DNA of 64,000 nucleotides from Massilia mucilaginosa (GTDB lineage Bacteria; Pseudomonadota; Gammaproteobacteria; Burkholderiales; Burkholderiaceae_D). How positions within the stretch are numbered: position 1 is the stretch's first letter; each line of letters opens with the position of its first letter. This document shows positions 1 to 8,861 of the stretch, one piece after another. The notes below the pieces were generated by a model. It saw only the letters and a program-made list of their open reading frames with translations, had not been told where the DNA came from and did not search any database. A program made the translations under genes and the position numbers. The stretch is taken from assembly GCF_011682145.1 (NCBI RefSeq), contig NZ_WHJH01000004.1, positions 219,976 through 283,975 on the forward strand, given 5' to 3'.

Positions 1-509
1 AAGCCTGGTTCAAGAAGGCCGCAGCCAAGGGCAACAAGACCGCCGCCGCCTCGCTCGAGATGATGAAAAAGCGCGACACGCGCCGCGCCGAGCTCGATTA
101 CTGGATCGGCAAATACGATGGCGCCGAGCTCAGCGCGGGCCAGTTCCGCTGTCCGGCGCCGCGCATTCCGGCCATGTCGAAGCAGAACGATGAAATCGAG
201 AGCGTGTCGGCCAAGGTCGCCGCGTGGCAGGATTGTTACAACGCCTTCGTGCGCAACCTGAACGAATCGAGCCCGCTGACCAAGCGCATTCCCAAGGACA
301 TCGCCGACTTGCTGACCAAGGACGAAACCGAGCAGTCGCGCGTGCACCTGGAAGGCGTGTATGCCGGCATCGCCGAAAACGCCAAGGTCTCGGCCAAGCT
401 GGTGCTGGCCGACTTCGGCGCCTGGCGTAGCGCCACCGACGCCTACATCAAGGAACACAACCGCATCGTCACCGATGCGGCCGCCACCGCGCCGCGCAAG
501 GGCGACTAA
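1..509 (+). CDS. C-terminal part of a Sel1-like repeat protein (partial)
   Basis: The frame is open from base 3, before the first available ATG at 60, so the 5' end lies outside the window. The first visible residues (AWFKKAAAKGNKTAAASLEM) match the end of a Sel1/TPR-like repeat, whose usual form is A..W..KAA..G...A...LG. The remaining ~145 residues form a helical, charged tail with two cysteines and no recognised domain. Sel1 proteins are helical scaffolds for protein-protein contacts; nothing here gives a specific partner. The TAA stop falls inside the terminal CTAAG of the repeat that begins at 506, so the repeat edge supplies the stop codon. Confidence 0.7.
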   Translation, partial: AWFKKAAAKGNKTAAASLEMMKKRDTRRAELDYWIGKYDGAELSAGQFRCPAPRIPAMSKQNDEIESVSAKVAAWQDCYNAFVRNLNESSPLTKRIPKDIADLLTKDETEQSRVHLEGVYAGIAENAKVSAKLVLADFGAWRSATDAYIKEHNRIVTDAAATAPRKGD

Positions 510-668
510 GTAAGCGTACAGAAATTATTGTCATTTATAGCGAACAGAAGCGGATGCCTGGCACGGCGCACGCCGCGACGCAGTGCGAGCACTGCTAGCG
601 GTGGGCAACGCAGCAAGGCGCCGCTTATGGAAGCTGGAAATGACAAGAATGTATGTGCACTTACTTAG
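506..668 (+). repeat. MITE-like long-hairpin repeat, copy A
   Basis: This 163-bp stretch is present again at 45078-45239 in the opposite orientation, differing at only about a dozen positions by eye. The ends are imperfect inverted repeats of about 32 bp, starting CTAAGTA and running into TTGTCATTT. The whole element can fold into one long imperfect hairpin whose tip is CGCTAGCAGTGC facing its complement. It sits between convergent genes (Sel1 protein and lexA). It has no credible coding capacity; a short shared peptide in both copies is a by-product of the repeat. It may be a non-autonomous mobile element now acting as a bidirectional terminator. Confidence 0.75.
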
Positions 669-684
669 GCACTACAGGCGCGGC

Positions 685-1320
685 TTAGTTCCAGCTGCGC
701 ATCAACCCCACCGCCAGGCCTTCGAGCGCAAACTCGTCGGTCGCCGGATCGACGTGGATGACCTTGAAGTCCGGGTTCTCCGGGAGCAGTTCGATCAGCG
801 AGCCGGTCTTTTTGTAGCGCTTGACGGTGACATCGTCACCGATGCGGGCCACCACGATCTGGCCATTCTTGGCGCTGTCGACCTTTTTGACGGCCAGCAG
901 GTCGCCATCCATGATGCCGGCATCGCGCATCGACCAGCCACGCACCTTGAGCAGGAAATCGGGCCGCGACGAGAACATCGCCGGGTCCACGCTGTAGGTT
1001 GCCTCCACATGTTCCTGCGCCAGGATGGGCGAACCGGCGGCCACGCGCCCGACCAGCGGCAGCGACATGAGCAGGTTCGGCGGCGGCATGGGAATGGCGT
1101 CGACGCTGGCGCCGATCAGGCGGATGCCGCGCGAGGTGCCCGGTGAAATTTCGATGGCGCCCTTGCGCGCGAGCGCCTGCAGGTGCTCCTCGGCCGCGTT
1201 GGCCGACTTGAAGCCCAGTTCATTGGCGATCTCGGCACGGGTCGGAGGAAAGCCCGTGTTCTCGATCGCATCCTTGATCAGGTTGAGGATTTGTTCTTGC
1301 CGTGGTGTGAGCTTGATCAT
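685..1320 (-). CDS. lexA: LexA, SOS transcriptional repressor and autoprotease
   Basis: The protein is 211 aa, the normal LexA length. Residues 1-70 are the winged-helix DNA-binding domain ([15 protein letters not shown]...[15 protein letters not shown]). Residues 85-205 are the S24 peptidase domain. The self-cleavage site is Ala95-Gly96 (GRVAAGSP), the nucleophile Ser130 (GWSMRDAG) and the general base Lys167 (VTVKRY). LexA represses DNA-damage genes until RecA filaments trigger its self-cleavage. The start at MIKLTPRQ is chosen by homology; an in-frame ATG 57 bp further upstream would run translation through the operator. Two SOS boxes upstream show autoregulation. The gene converges on the 163-bp repeat. 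Confidence 0.97.
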   Translation of the reverse strand: MIKLTPRQEQILNLIKDAIENTGFPPTRAEIANELGFKSANAAEEHLQALARKGAIEISPGTSRGIRLIGASVDAIPMPPPNLLMSLPLVGRVAAGSPILAQEHVEATYSVDPAMFSSRPDFLLKVRGWSMRDAGIMDGDLLAVKKVDSAKNGQIVVARIGDDVTVKRYKKTGSLIELLPENPDFKVIHVDPATDEFALEGLAVGLMRSWN

Positions 1321-1332
1321 CGATGTGCGGGA

Positions 1333-1365
1333 CTGTGTATATGGACAGACTGTATTTTTGTACAG
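1333..1365 (-). promoter_or_regulatory. Two tandem LexA (SOS) boxes upstream of lexA
   Basis: CTGTGTATATGGACAG (1333-1348) and CTGTATTTTTGTACAG (1350-1365) both fit the CTGT-N8-ACAG consensus exactly. Their centres are 17 bp apart, and they lie 13 bp upstream of the lexA start codon. This is the two-box arrangement of a strongly autoregulated lexA promoter. Confidence 0.93.
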
Positions 1366-1511
1366 TATTTCGCGCAATGCAAGGGTTAATTAACAGAATG
1401 GGGAATTATTTGCGACAGGGGCTGTCCAACAACTATCCGCGATTGCAGGATGGGGTTCCGTCGCGAAATCAAACACCGTTACTCAAAAACCGAGACCAGA
1501 GGAGGTAAGTC

Positions 1512-1958
1512 ATGGATCGACTCCAAGTACCGCTTGCTGATTGCGAGCAAGACTTTGTCCGTTGGGCCGAGCGGCAGGTGAGCCTGTTGCGCGCGAAGCA
1601 GTTCGAGCAGCTTGATATCGACCATCTTGTAGAGGGGCTTGAAGGCATGATCGGCCGTGACCGGAGGGAACTAGGCAGCCGCTTGAAGGTGGTGATGATC
1701 CATCTCCTCAAATGCGAATTTCAGCCAGCGCTCAAGTCGACCAGCTGGCTAAATACGCTTGCCCACCAGCGTGACGAGATTGGCGAGCTGCTGCAAGACA
1801 GTCCCAGCCTTGCGCAGGGCATTCCGGCGCTTGCCAGGCGCCGTTACCGGCAAGCTGTTCTGGCTGCGGCAAGGGAAGCGCACCTTCCCCCGAGGACATT
1901 CCCATCCGAGTTGCCTTACAGTGAGGATCAACTGCTCGACCAAGGCTTCGTGCCATAA
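1512..1958 (+). CDS. DUF29 family protein
   Basis: This 148-aa soluble protein has the DUF29 pattern: an N-terminal helix with DFVRWAERQVSLLR, then FEQLDIDHLVEGLEGM, then a middle segment LGSRLKVVMIHLLKCEFQP and a C-terminal WLNTLAHQRDEIGELLQDSPSL. A strong ribosome-binding site (GAGGAGG, 1499-1505) precedes the ATG. The family is common in cyanobacteria and proteobacteria and its function is unknown. It is divergent from lexA across the SOS boxes, so part of its promoter may overlap the LexA operator. The closest SOS box is about 150 bp from its start, and damage control of this gene is only a possibility. Confidence 0.8.
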   Translation: MDRLQVPLADCEQDFVRWAERQVSLLRAKQFEQLDIDHLVEGLEGMIGRDRRELGSRLKVVMIHLLKCEFQPALKSTSWLNTLAHQRDEIGELLQDSPSLAQGIPALARRRYRQAVLAAAREAHLPPRTFPSELPYSEDQLLDQGFVP

Positions 1959-1993
1959 ATCACGCCCAATCGCACAGCCCACTCACAGCCTCC

Positions 1994-2022
1994 TTGTTTG
2001 TTGCTCCATTTCACGCTATAAT
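1994..2022 (+). promoter_or_regulatory. Sigma-70 promoter of the rpsF-priB-rpsR-rplI operon
   Basis: TTGTTT (1994-1999), a 17-bp spacer and a perfect TATAAT (2017-2022). The expected transcription start is near 2029, giving a leader of about 70 nt before rpsF. No hairpin resembling an S6:S18 autoregulatory site could be assigned with confidence. Confidence 0.75.
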
Positions 2023-2096
2023 CGCCGGCTTTCCCTTCCCACACTCGTCTTGACGCCGAGGTGGGCATTTGTTTAAACGTCCCTAAGGAGTTATGC

Positions 2097-2501
2097 ATGC
2101 GTCATTATGAAATCGTTTTTATCGTCCACCCGGACCAAAGCGAGCAAGTCCCGGCGATGATCGAACGCTACAAAGCCAGCGTAACCACGCGCGGCGGTTC
2201 GGTTCACCGTGTTGAAGACTGGGGCCGTCGTCAGATGGCTTACTCGATCCAGAAGCTGCCAAAAGCGCACTACATCTGCCTGAACATCGAATGCGACAAC
2301 GAGACCCTCGTGGAACTCGAAACCGCGTTCAAATTCAATGATGCCGTGCTGCGTCACCTCACCGTTAAGATGAAGAAGGCTGAAACCGCGCCGTCGCCGA
2401 TGATGAAATCGGTACAACGTGAAGACGCAGCCAAGAGCCACCGCACTGAAGCGCCTGCTCCTGCAGCCGCGCCAGCGCCAGCTCCAGCCGCAGCAGCGTA
2501 A
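2097..2501 (+). CDS. rpsF: 30S ribosomal protein S6
   Basis: The 134-aa protein begins [21 protein letters not shown], the classic bS6 start, and keeps [14 protein letters not shown]. The last ~30 residues are a low-complexity Ala/Pro tail, common in betaproteobacterial S6. bS6 binds the central domain of 16S rRNA together with bS18, encoded two genes downstream. The start is the ATG at 2097 behind AAGGAG (2085-2090); the ATG at 2093 is out of frame, and the in-frame ATG at 2061 would precede the Shine-Dalgarno site. Confidence 0.97.
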   Translation: MRHYEIVFIVHPDQSEQVPAMIERYKASVTTRGGSVHRVEDWGRRQMAYSIQKLPKAHYICLNIECDNETLVELETAFKFNDAVLRHLTVKMKKAETAPSPMMKSVQREDAAKSHRTEAPAPAAAPAPAPAAAA

Positions 2502-2542
2502 TTGTTGAACAAAAACCCTGAACGCGGCTTGACCTCACCTCG

Positions 2543-2836
2543 GTGAATCAACTCCAGTTCGTAGCCCAGATTTGCGAGCGCGACGTATTGCGCTACACCC
2601 CGGCCGGCGTGCCCATCGTGACCGCCACACTGATGCACAGTTCGCAGCAGATGGAAGCAGGGGGCGCCAGGTTGGTCGAATTCGAAATCACCGCGCTCGC
2701 CGCGGGCGAGATTTCGGGACGATTCAGCCAGGCCGAATTGGGTGCCGTCCATCAGTTCACGGGATTTTTGGCCAAGAAGAACCGCAGCAGCAAAAGCCTG
2801 GTGTTTCACATCATTGATTTCTGTGCCGCCGCCTGA
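2543..2836 (+). CDS. priB: Primosomal replication protein N (PriB)
   Basis: This is a 97-aa single OB-fold protein (MNQLQFVAQICERDVLRYTPAGVPIV...FTGFLAKKNRSSKSLVFHI). PriB is a dimeric ssDNA-binding protein that bridges PriA and DnaT during replication restart. Its place between rpsF and rpsR is the standard one in beta- and gammaproteobacteria. The start codon is GTG and no good Shine-Dalgarno site is visible upstream, so translation may depend on coupling with rpsF. Confidence 0.95.
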   Translation: MNQLQFVAQICERDVLRYTPAGVPIVTATLMHSSQQMEAGGARLVEFEITALAAGEISGRFSQAELGAVHQFTGFLAKKNRSSKSLVFHIIDFCAAA

Positions 2837-2870
2837 GGCGTCAGCACATTTTTAGATACAGGAGCCTCAA

Positions 2871-3161
2871 ATGGCATTCGGTAAAAAATTCGACAAGAAC
2901 AAGCTCAAGCTTAAAGAAAAGCGCAAACAACAGAACCCACTGTTCAAGCGTAAGAAATTCTGCCGCTTCACCGCAGCAAACGTTGAACAGGTCGACTACA
3001 AAGACGTAGACACCCTGAAAGACTTCGTCCAGGAAAACGGCAAGATCATGCCAGCACGCCTGACCGGTACCAAAGCGCACTACCAGCGCCAGGTTGACAC
3101 CGCAATCAAGCGCGCCCGCTACCTCGCGCTGCTGCCATACACCGATCTGCACCACGCTTAA
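2871..3161 (+). CDS. rpsR: 30S ribosomal protein S18
   Basis: The 96-aa bS18 has the core motif [37 protein letters not shown] and the conserved end [13 protein letters not shown]. The basic N-terminal extension ([18 protein letters not shown]) is typical of Burkholderiales. It pairs with bS6 on the small-subunit platform. The Shine-Dalgarno site CAGGAG lies 9 nt upstream of the ATG. Confidence 0.97.
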   Translation: MAFGKKFDKNKLKLKEKRKQQNPLFKRKKFCRFTAANVEQVDYKDVDTLKDFVQENGKIMPARLTGTKAHYQRQVDTAIKRARYLALLPYTDLHHA

Positions 3162-3187
3162 TCGCTGCGGATAAACTGGAGAACTCT

Positions 3188-3640
3188 ATGCAAATCATTC
3201 TGTTGGAAAAAGTTGTTAACGTCGGCAACCTGGGCGATGTTGTTAAAGTCAAAGACGGTTACGCACGTAACTTTCTGATCCCGCAACGCATGGCTCGCCG
3301 TGCTACCGCCTCGGCTGTCGCCGAATTCGAAGTCAAGCGCGCCGAACTGGAAAAAGCAGCAGCTGCCAAGCTGGCCGCTTCCCAGGCTCAAGGCGAGAAG
3401 CTGGGCGGCATGACCATCTCGATCGCTCAAAAAGCGGGCGTCGATGGCCGTCTGTTCGGTTCCGTCACCAACTTCGACATCGCTGAAGCGCTGACGAAAG
3501 CTGGCTTCGCTGTAGAAAAAGCGCAAGTACGCATGCCTACCGGCCCGCTGAAAACGACCGGCGAACACGCTGTCGCAGTTGCTCTGCACACCGACGTCGT
3601 GGTCGAGATCACGATCGCTGTTGTTGGCGAAGCTGCTTAA
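3188..3640 (+). CDS. rplI: 50S ribosomal protein L9
   Basis: The 150-aa bL9 starts [19 protein letters not shown] and contains [13 protein letters not shown], then a long Ala/Lys/Glu connecting helix, then a C-terminal domain with [21 protein letters not shown]. bL9 binds 23S rRNA at the base of the L1 stalk. It is the last gene of the operon, preceded by CTGGAG and followed by a strong terminator. Confidence 0.97.
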   Translation: MQIILLEKVVNVGNLGDVVKVKDGYARNFLIPQRMARRATASAVAEFEVKRAELEKAAAAKLAASQAQGEKLGGMTISIAQKAGVDGRLFGSVTNFDIAEALTKAGFAVEKAQVRMPTGPLKTTGEHAVAVALHTDVVVEITIAVVGEAA

Positions 3641-3667
3641 GTACGCTCAGTGACTTCGTGTCACATA

Positions 3668-3733
3668 GTTGCCTTGCAGGCATGATGCTTGCAAGGCAAC
3701 TACGAAAAAAGCCGGGTCTTCCCGGCTTTTTTT
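3668..3733 (+). terminator. Rho-independent terminator after rplI
   Basis: There are two hairpins in series. The first has arms GTTGCCTTGCA and TGCAAGGCAAC (3668-3700). The second is GCCGGG-TCTT-CCCGGC (3711-3726), with A residues before it and an eight-T run after it (3727-3733). The second is a canonical intrinsic terminator and separates the ribosomal operon from dnaB. Confidence 0.92.
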
Positions 3734-3779
3734 ACGCCCGAATCTCCCCAATTATGTCAGCCGGTTGACCCGAAGCAGG

Positions 3780-3785
3780 TATAAT
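3780..3785 (+). promoter_or_regulatory. -10 element TATAAT of dnaB
   Basis: A perfect TATAAT ends only 7 bp before the dnaB ATG. The expected transcription start would be at or within a few bases of that ATG, giving a leaderless or nearly leaderless mRNA. No -35 is seen at the right distance: TTGACC at 3765-3770 leaves a 9-bp spacer. No Shine-Dalgarno site precedes the ATG, which fits leaderless translation. Confidence 0.45.
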
Positions 3786-3792
3786 TCGCGCC

Positions 3793-5178
3793 ATGAACGC
3801 ACCATCCGATCCGCAGCTCGACGCACTCCGCATCCCGCCCCATTCCATCGAAGCAGAACAATCTGTGATCGGTGGTTTGCTGCGCGATAACGCCGCGTTC
3901 GACCGCATTGCCGACATGATGCATGCCGACGACTTCTACCGTTACGATCACCGCATCATCTTCGAGCAGATCGTCAAGCTGATCAACCAGTCGAAACCGG
4001 CCGACGTGATCACCGTGTTCGAGGCGCTGTCGAACATCGCCAAGGCCGACGATGTGGGCGGCCTGCAGTACCTGAACGCGATGGCGCAGAACACGCCGTC
4101 GGCGGCCAACATCCGGCGCTACGCCGAGATCGTGCGCGACCGCGGCGTGCTGCGCAAACTGATCACCGTGGCCGACGAAATCTCGGGCAACGCGTTCAAC
4201 CCGCAGGGCAAGGAAGTCAAGCAGATGCTCGACGAAGCCGAGTCCAAGATCTTCGCCATCGCCGAACAGGGCGCGCGCGGCTCGCAGGGCTGGATCGCGG
4301 TACAGCCGCTGCTCACCCAGGTGGTCGAGCGCATCGATGAACTCTACAGCCGCGACAACCAGAGCGAAATCACCGGCGTGCCGACCGGCTTCATCGACCT
4401 CGATCGCATGACCTCCGGCCTGCAGCCGGGCGACCTGGTGATCGTGGCCGGCCGTCCGTCGATGGGCAAGACCGCGTTCTCGGTCAACATCGGCGAGAAC
4501 GTCGCCATCGAAGCCGGCCTGCCGGTCGCGATCTTCTCGATGGAGATGGGCGGCACCCAGCTGGCCATGCGTATGCTCGGCTCGGTCGGCCAGCTCGACC
4601 AGCACCGCCTGCGCACCGGCCGCCTGAACGACGAAGACTGGCCGCGCCTGACGCACGCGATCCAGAAAATGAACGACGCCCAGCTGTACATCGACGAGAC
4701 CCCGGCGCTCAATCCGATCGAGCTGCGCGCGCGTTCGCGGCGCCTGTCGCGCCAGTGCGGCAAGCTTGGCCTGATCATCATCGACTACATCCAGCTCATG
4801 ACCGGCAGCCAGCCGGGCGACAACCGCGCCTCCGAGATTTCGGAGATTTCGCGAAGCCTCAAGGGCCTGGCGAAAGAGCTGCACTGTCCCGTGATCGCCC
4901 TGTCCCAGCTGAACCGCTCGCTGGAACAACGCCCCAACAAACGCCCCATCATGTCCGACTTGCGCGAATCGGGCGCGATCGAGCAGGATGCCGACGTCAT
5001 CATCTTCCTGTATCGCGATGAGGTCTACAACCCGGATTCGCCCGACAAGGGCACCGCGGAGATCATCATCGGCAAGCAGCGTAACGGTCCGATCGGCTCG
5101 ATACGCCTGACGTGGATCGGCCAGTACACCAAGTTCGGTAACTACAGCGGTAACCTGGCGGTCTACCAGGGCGACTAA
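3793..5178 (+). CDS. dnaB: Replicative DNA helicase DnaB
   Basis: This 461-aa protein has the usual DnaB length. Residues ~18-120 are the N-terminal helical domain (PHSIEAEQSVIGGLL). Residues ~195-460 are the RecA-like ATPase, with Walker A GRPSMGKTA (220-228), Walker B LIIIDYIQLM, and later ALSQLNRSLEQR and SDLRESGAIEQDADVI. The hexamer unwinds the lagging-strand template at the fork and recruits DnaG. No intein is present in the usual P-loop or DRESGAIEQDAD sites. The order after rplI is standard for Burkholderiales. A T-poor hairpin (5188-5206) follows the stop. Confidence 0.97.
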   Translation: MNAPSDPQLDALRIPPHSIEAEQSVIGGLLRDNAAFDRIADMMHADDFYRYDHRIIFEQIVKLINQSKPADVITVFEALSNIAKADDVGGLQYLNAMAQNTPSAANIRRYAEIVRDRGVLRKLITVADEISGNAFNPQGKEVKQMLDEAESKIFAIAEQGARGSQGWIAVQPLLTQVVERIDELYSRDNQSEITGVPTGFIDLDRMTSGLQPGDLVIVAGRPSMGKTAFSVNIGENVAIEAGLPVAIFSMEMGGTQLAMRMLGSVGQLDQHRLRTGRLNDEDWPRLTHAIQKMNDAQLYIDETPALNPIELRARSRRLSRQCGKLGLIIIDYIQLMTGSQPGDNRASEISEISRSLKGLAKELHCPVIALSQLNRSLEQRPNKRPIMSDLRESGAIEQDADVIIFLYRDEVYNPDSPDKGTAEIIIGKQRNGPIGSIRLTWIGQYTKFGNYSGNLAVYQGD

Positions 5179-5187
5179 TCCATTACG

Positions 5188-5255
5188 GCGCCGCCACGAG
5201 CGGCGCTCTCAAGCAGTATCACGCAGTATCAATCACGCTTTAACGCGCTTTAACG
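5188..5255 (+). repeat. Hairpin after dnaB and tandem short repeats before the DUF47 gene
   Basis: GCGCCGC-CACGA-GCGGCGC (5188-5206) is a perfect 7-bp stem without a T-run, possibly a weak terminator. GCAGTATC occurs at 5213 and 5223, and CGCTTTAACG occurs twice head to tail (5236-5245 and 5246-5255), just before the Shine-Dalgarno site of the DUF47 gene. The 10-bp periodicity is one helical turn, so a regulator could bind here. The sequence does not match the PhoB box. Confidence 0.45.
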
Positions 5256-5263
5256 GAGAAACC

Positions 5264-5890
5264 ATGTTCGGACGCCTGATGCCCACCGAGGGCAAATTTT
5301 TTGAGCTCTTCAACCAGCACGCTGCACTGTGCGTGAAGGGCGCGCATGAAATGGTCGGCCTGATGACCAACTTCGACGACCTCGAAAACCGCGTCCACGC
5401 GATTGAAAGCATCGAAAAGCAAGCCGACAAGATCACTTACGCCACAGTCGACATGCTGCACAAGACCTTCATCACCCCGATCGACCGCGACGACATCCAC
5501 AAGCTGATCACGCGCATGGACGACATCCTCGACCTGATGGAAGACGCGGCGCAGACGGTCTCGCTGTACGACCTCAAGGCGGTCACGCCGGAAGCGAAGC
5601 GCCTGGCCGAACTGTGCCTGGCCTGCTGCGAAAAAGTCGAGCAGGCCGTCGGCCTCTTGCACAACATGGACAACTCGCAAAAGATCGTCGCCATCTGCGA
5701 AGAGATCGACCGCCTCGAATCCGACGCCGACCATGTCATGCGCGCCGCCATGTCGAAACTGTTCCGCGATGAACCGGACGTGCGCAACCTGATCAAGCTC
5801 AAGGCCATCTACGAGATCCTCGAAACCGTCACCGACCGCTGCGAAGATGTTGCCAACATCATCGAAGGCATCATCGTCGAGAACGCGTAA
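5264..5890 (+). CDS. DUF47 (PhoU-like) phosphate transport regulator
   Basis: This 208-aa all-helical protein of the DUF47/PhoU_div family starts MFGRLMPTEGKFFELFNQHA and contains ENRVHAIESIEKQADKITY and FITPIDRDDIHKLITRMDDILDLMEDAA. These conserved acidic segments bind metal clusters in PhoU-like folds. It is an accessory or regulatory subunit of low-affinity phosphate permeases. The PiT permease gene follows after 11 bp, which supports that partner. A membrane-peripheral cytoplasmic location is inferred. Confidence 0.9.
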   Translation: MFGRLMPTEGKFFELFNQHAALCVKGAHEMVGLMTNFDDLENRVHAIESIEKQADKITYATVDMLHKTFITPIDRDDIHKLITRMDDILDLMEDAAQTVSLYDLKAVTPEAKRLAELCLACCEKVEQAVGLLHNMDNSQKIVAICEEIDRLESDADHVMRAAMSKLFRDEPDVRNLIKLKAIYEILETVTDRCEDVANIIEGIIVENA

Positions 5891-5901
5891 GCGGCAAGAG
5901 C

Positions 5902-6912
<1,011 letters not shown>

Positions 6913-6936
6913 GCGAAGGCACGCGCCCGGCCAGAA

Positions 6937-6966
6937 AACCGCCGCTCTTGACCGGCGGTTTTTTTT
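6937..6966 (+). terminator. Rho-independent terminator after pit
   Basis: The stem AACCGCCG / CGGCGGTT has an 8-nt loop and is followed by a run of eight T. With A residues on its 5' side it can also serve the opposite strand, where the GspE-like gene ends 20 bp away. Confidence 0.9.
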
Positions 6967-6985
6967 CGCCTGGCCGATACCTGCG

Positions 6986-8767
6986 CTAGCGAATGCACAC
7001 CTGGCGCACCGTGCGCAGGTCGGTCAGGCCCAGCAAGACCTTCTCGATGCCATCCATTTTCAGGGTCAGCATGCCTTCGTCGAGGGCGGCGGCGAGCAGG
7101 ATCGCGACCCGGCTGCGCTCCTGCAGCAGGCGCTTGATGGCGTCGGACCCGATCATCAGTTCGTGCAGGCCGATGCGGCCCCGGTAGCCGCCATTGCAGG
7201 CGGCGCAGCCGCGCGCGCGGTACAGGGTGAAGCGGCCATCGGCGTCGGCATGACGCGCGCGCCAGGCGGCCAGCAGCGCCCCGGATGCCGCGCTTGGGCG
7301 GGGCAGTTCGGCGCAGTATTCGGCCAGCAGCTGCGCCATCTCTTCCTCGCCCGCCTGGTACGCTTCCTTGCAGGCGCCGCACAGGCGCCGGGCCAGGCGC
7401 TGCGCCAGCACGCCGAGCAGCGCGTCGGCGAAGTTGAACGGGTCCATGCCCATATCGAGCAGGCGCACGATCGACTCCGGCGCGCTGTTGGTGTGCAGCG
7501 TGGCCAGCACCAGGTGCCCGGTCAGCGAGGCTTCGATGCCGATGCCGACGGTTTCGCGGTCGCGCATTTCGCCGACCATGATCACATCCGGGTCGGCCCG
7601 CAGAAAGGCCCGCATCACGGTCGCAAAATCGAGCCCCGCCTTGCGGTTGACCTGCACCTGGCGCAGCCCTTTCTGGGTGATCTCGACCGGGTCCTCGGCG
7701 GTCCAGATCTTGGTGTCGGGCGTGTTCAGGTGCGCCAGCAGGGAGTGCAGGGTGGTGGTCTTGCCGGACCCGGTCGGGCCGCACACGAAGAACAGCCCAT
7801 GCGGCTTGCCGATCGCCGCCAGCAGGCGCGCCAGGTTATGCGGCAGCACGCCGAGCTGGTCGAGCGGCATGGCGTCGCCGGCCGGCAGGATGCGCATGAC
7901 GATGTCTTCCACCCCGCCGGCCGAGGGAATGGTCGCCACGCGCAGTTCGATGTCGAGCGGGCCGTACTTGCTGAACCTGATCTTGCCGTCCTGCGGCCTG
8001 CGCCGCTCGGACGTATCGAGGTCGCACATGATCTTCACGCGGGCGGCGAGGGCGTTGCGGTAGCCGGCCGGGATGTCGATGTAGGGTGAGAGCGCGCCAT
8101 CCTTGCGAAAGCGGATCGCGGTGCGCCCGCTGCCGGGCAGCGGCTCGATGTGGATGTCGGACGCGCCCTGGCGCCAGGCATCCATGATCATCTTGTTGAC
8201 CAGCTTGACCAGTTCATTTTCGACCGCCTGCGAGAGCGGCTGCGCATCCTCGCTGCCGCTCTCGTCGTGCCTCATGCTGGACAAGACCTCGCGCAGCGAG
8301 CTGCCGTCGCTGCGCGCGGTAGTGCCGAAGAACTGGTCGACCGTGCGCCGGAATTCGGCGCGCGTGGTGACGCACCAGGTGACGCTGGACCTGGGGAAGA
8401 CCTGGTTGACGATGCGGCTGGCGCGCACCCGCTCCGGGTCGAGCGCGAGCACCAGCAGGCCGTCCTTGTCTTCGTCGAGCGGCAGCCACTGGTTGTCGTC
8501 GACGTATTGGGCCTTGAGGTTCTTGAGCAGCACAAGCGGCTTGACGCGGCCGGGCAGGAAAGGCGCGTACGGCACCCCGAAGTGGCAGGCCAGCGCGTTG
8601 CCGATGGCCTCCGGCGAGAGATGCAAGTCCTTCACCAGCACCTCTTCGATGTCGAGCAGCGCCGCATGCGCCGCGTGGTGCGCCTGGTCGAGCGCGGCGG
8701 CGGACACGAGTCCGTCCCGAACCAGCGCGTCGTATTTGGTGTGCGGCTGCATGCGCGATCCCGTCAT
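6986..8767 (-). CDS. GspE/PilB-type secretion or pilus assembly ATPase
   Basis: The protein is 593 aa. Residues ~10-150 are an MshEN/T2SSE N-terminal domain. Residues ~180-560 are the hexameric motor, with QGASDIHIEP, Walker A GPTGSGKTT (330-338), the Asp box EDPVEITQKG, Walker B DVIMVGEMRDRETV and the His box GHLVLATLHTN. A four-cysteine zinc motif (CGAC...CAAC) is split by an insert of about 50 residues. It powers assembly of type IV pilus or type II secretion pseudopili. No pilC/gspF, pilin or secretin gene lies nearby; the only neighbour on the strand is an unknown gene. Translation may start at the second Met (8752) instead. Confidence 0.88.
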   Translation of the reverse strand: MTGSRMQPHTKYDALVRDGLVSAAALDQAHHAAHAALLDIEEVLVKDLHLSPEAIGNALACHFGVPYAPFLPGRVKPLVLLKNLKAQYVDDNQWLPLDEDKDGLLVLALDPERVRASRIVNQVFPRSSVTWCVTTRAEFRRTVDQFFGTTARSDGSSLREVLSSMRHDESGSEDAQPLSQAVENELVKLVNKMIMDAWRQGASDIHIEPLPGSGRTAIRFRKDGALSPYIDIPAGYRNALAARVKIMCDLDTSERRRPQDGKIRFSKYGPLDIELRVATIPSAGGVEDIVMRILPAGDAMPLDQLGVLPHNLARLLAAIGKPHGLFFVCGPTGSGKTTTLHSLLAHLNTPDTKIWTAEDPVEITQKGLRQVQVNRKAGLDFATVMRAFLRADPDVIMVGEMRDRETVGIGIEASLTGHLVLATLHTNSAPESIVRLLDMGMDPFNFADALLGVLAQRLARRLCGACKEAYQAGEEEMAQLLAEYCAELPRPSAASGALLAAWRARHADADGRFTLYRARGCAACNGGYRGRIGLHELMIGSDAIKRLLQERSRVAILLAAALDEGMLTLKMDGIEKVLLGLTDLRTVRQVCIR

Positions 8768-8861
8768 GGCGGTGGAGGAAAGTCACATGATGTGGACATT
8801 CCCGCACGCCGCGCTTGACCTCGCTCAGGCGTGCGGACGGAACCGGAATCGCTTTGCGGGG

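Noticed and set aside
583..1146. Open frame reading through repeat copy A into lexA antisense
   Set aside because: Its N-terminal peptide recurs only because the repeat recurs; the rest is antisense to lexA.
3765..3770. TTGACC as a -35 box for dnaB
   Set aside because: The spacer to TATAAT would be only 9 bp.
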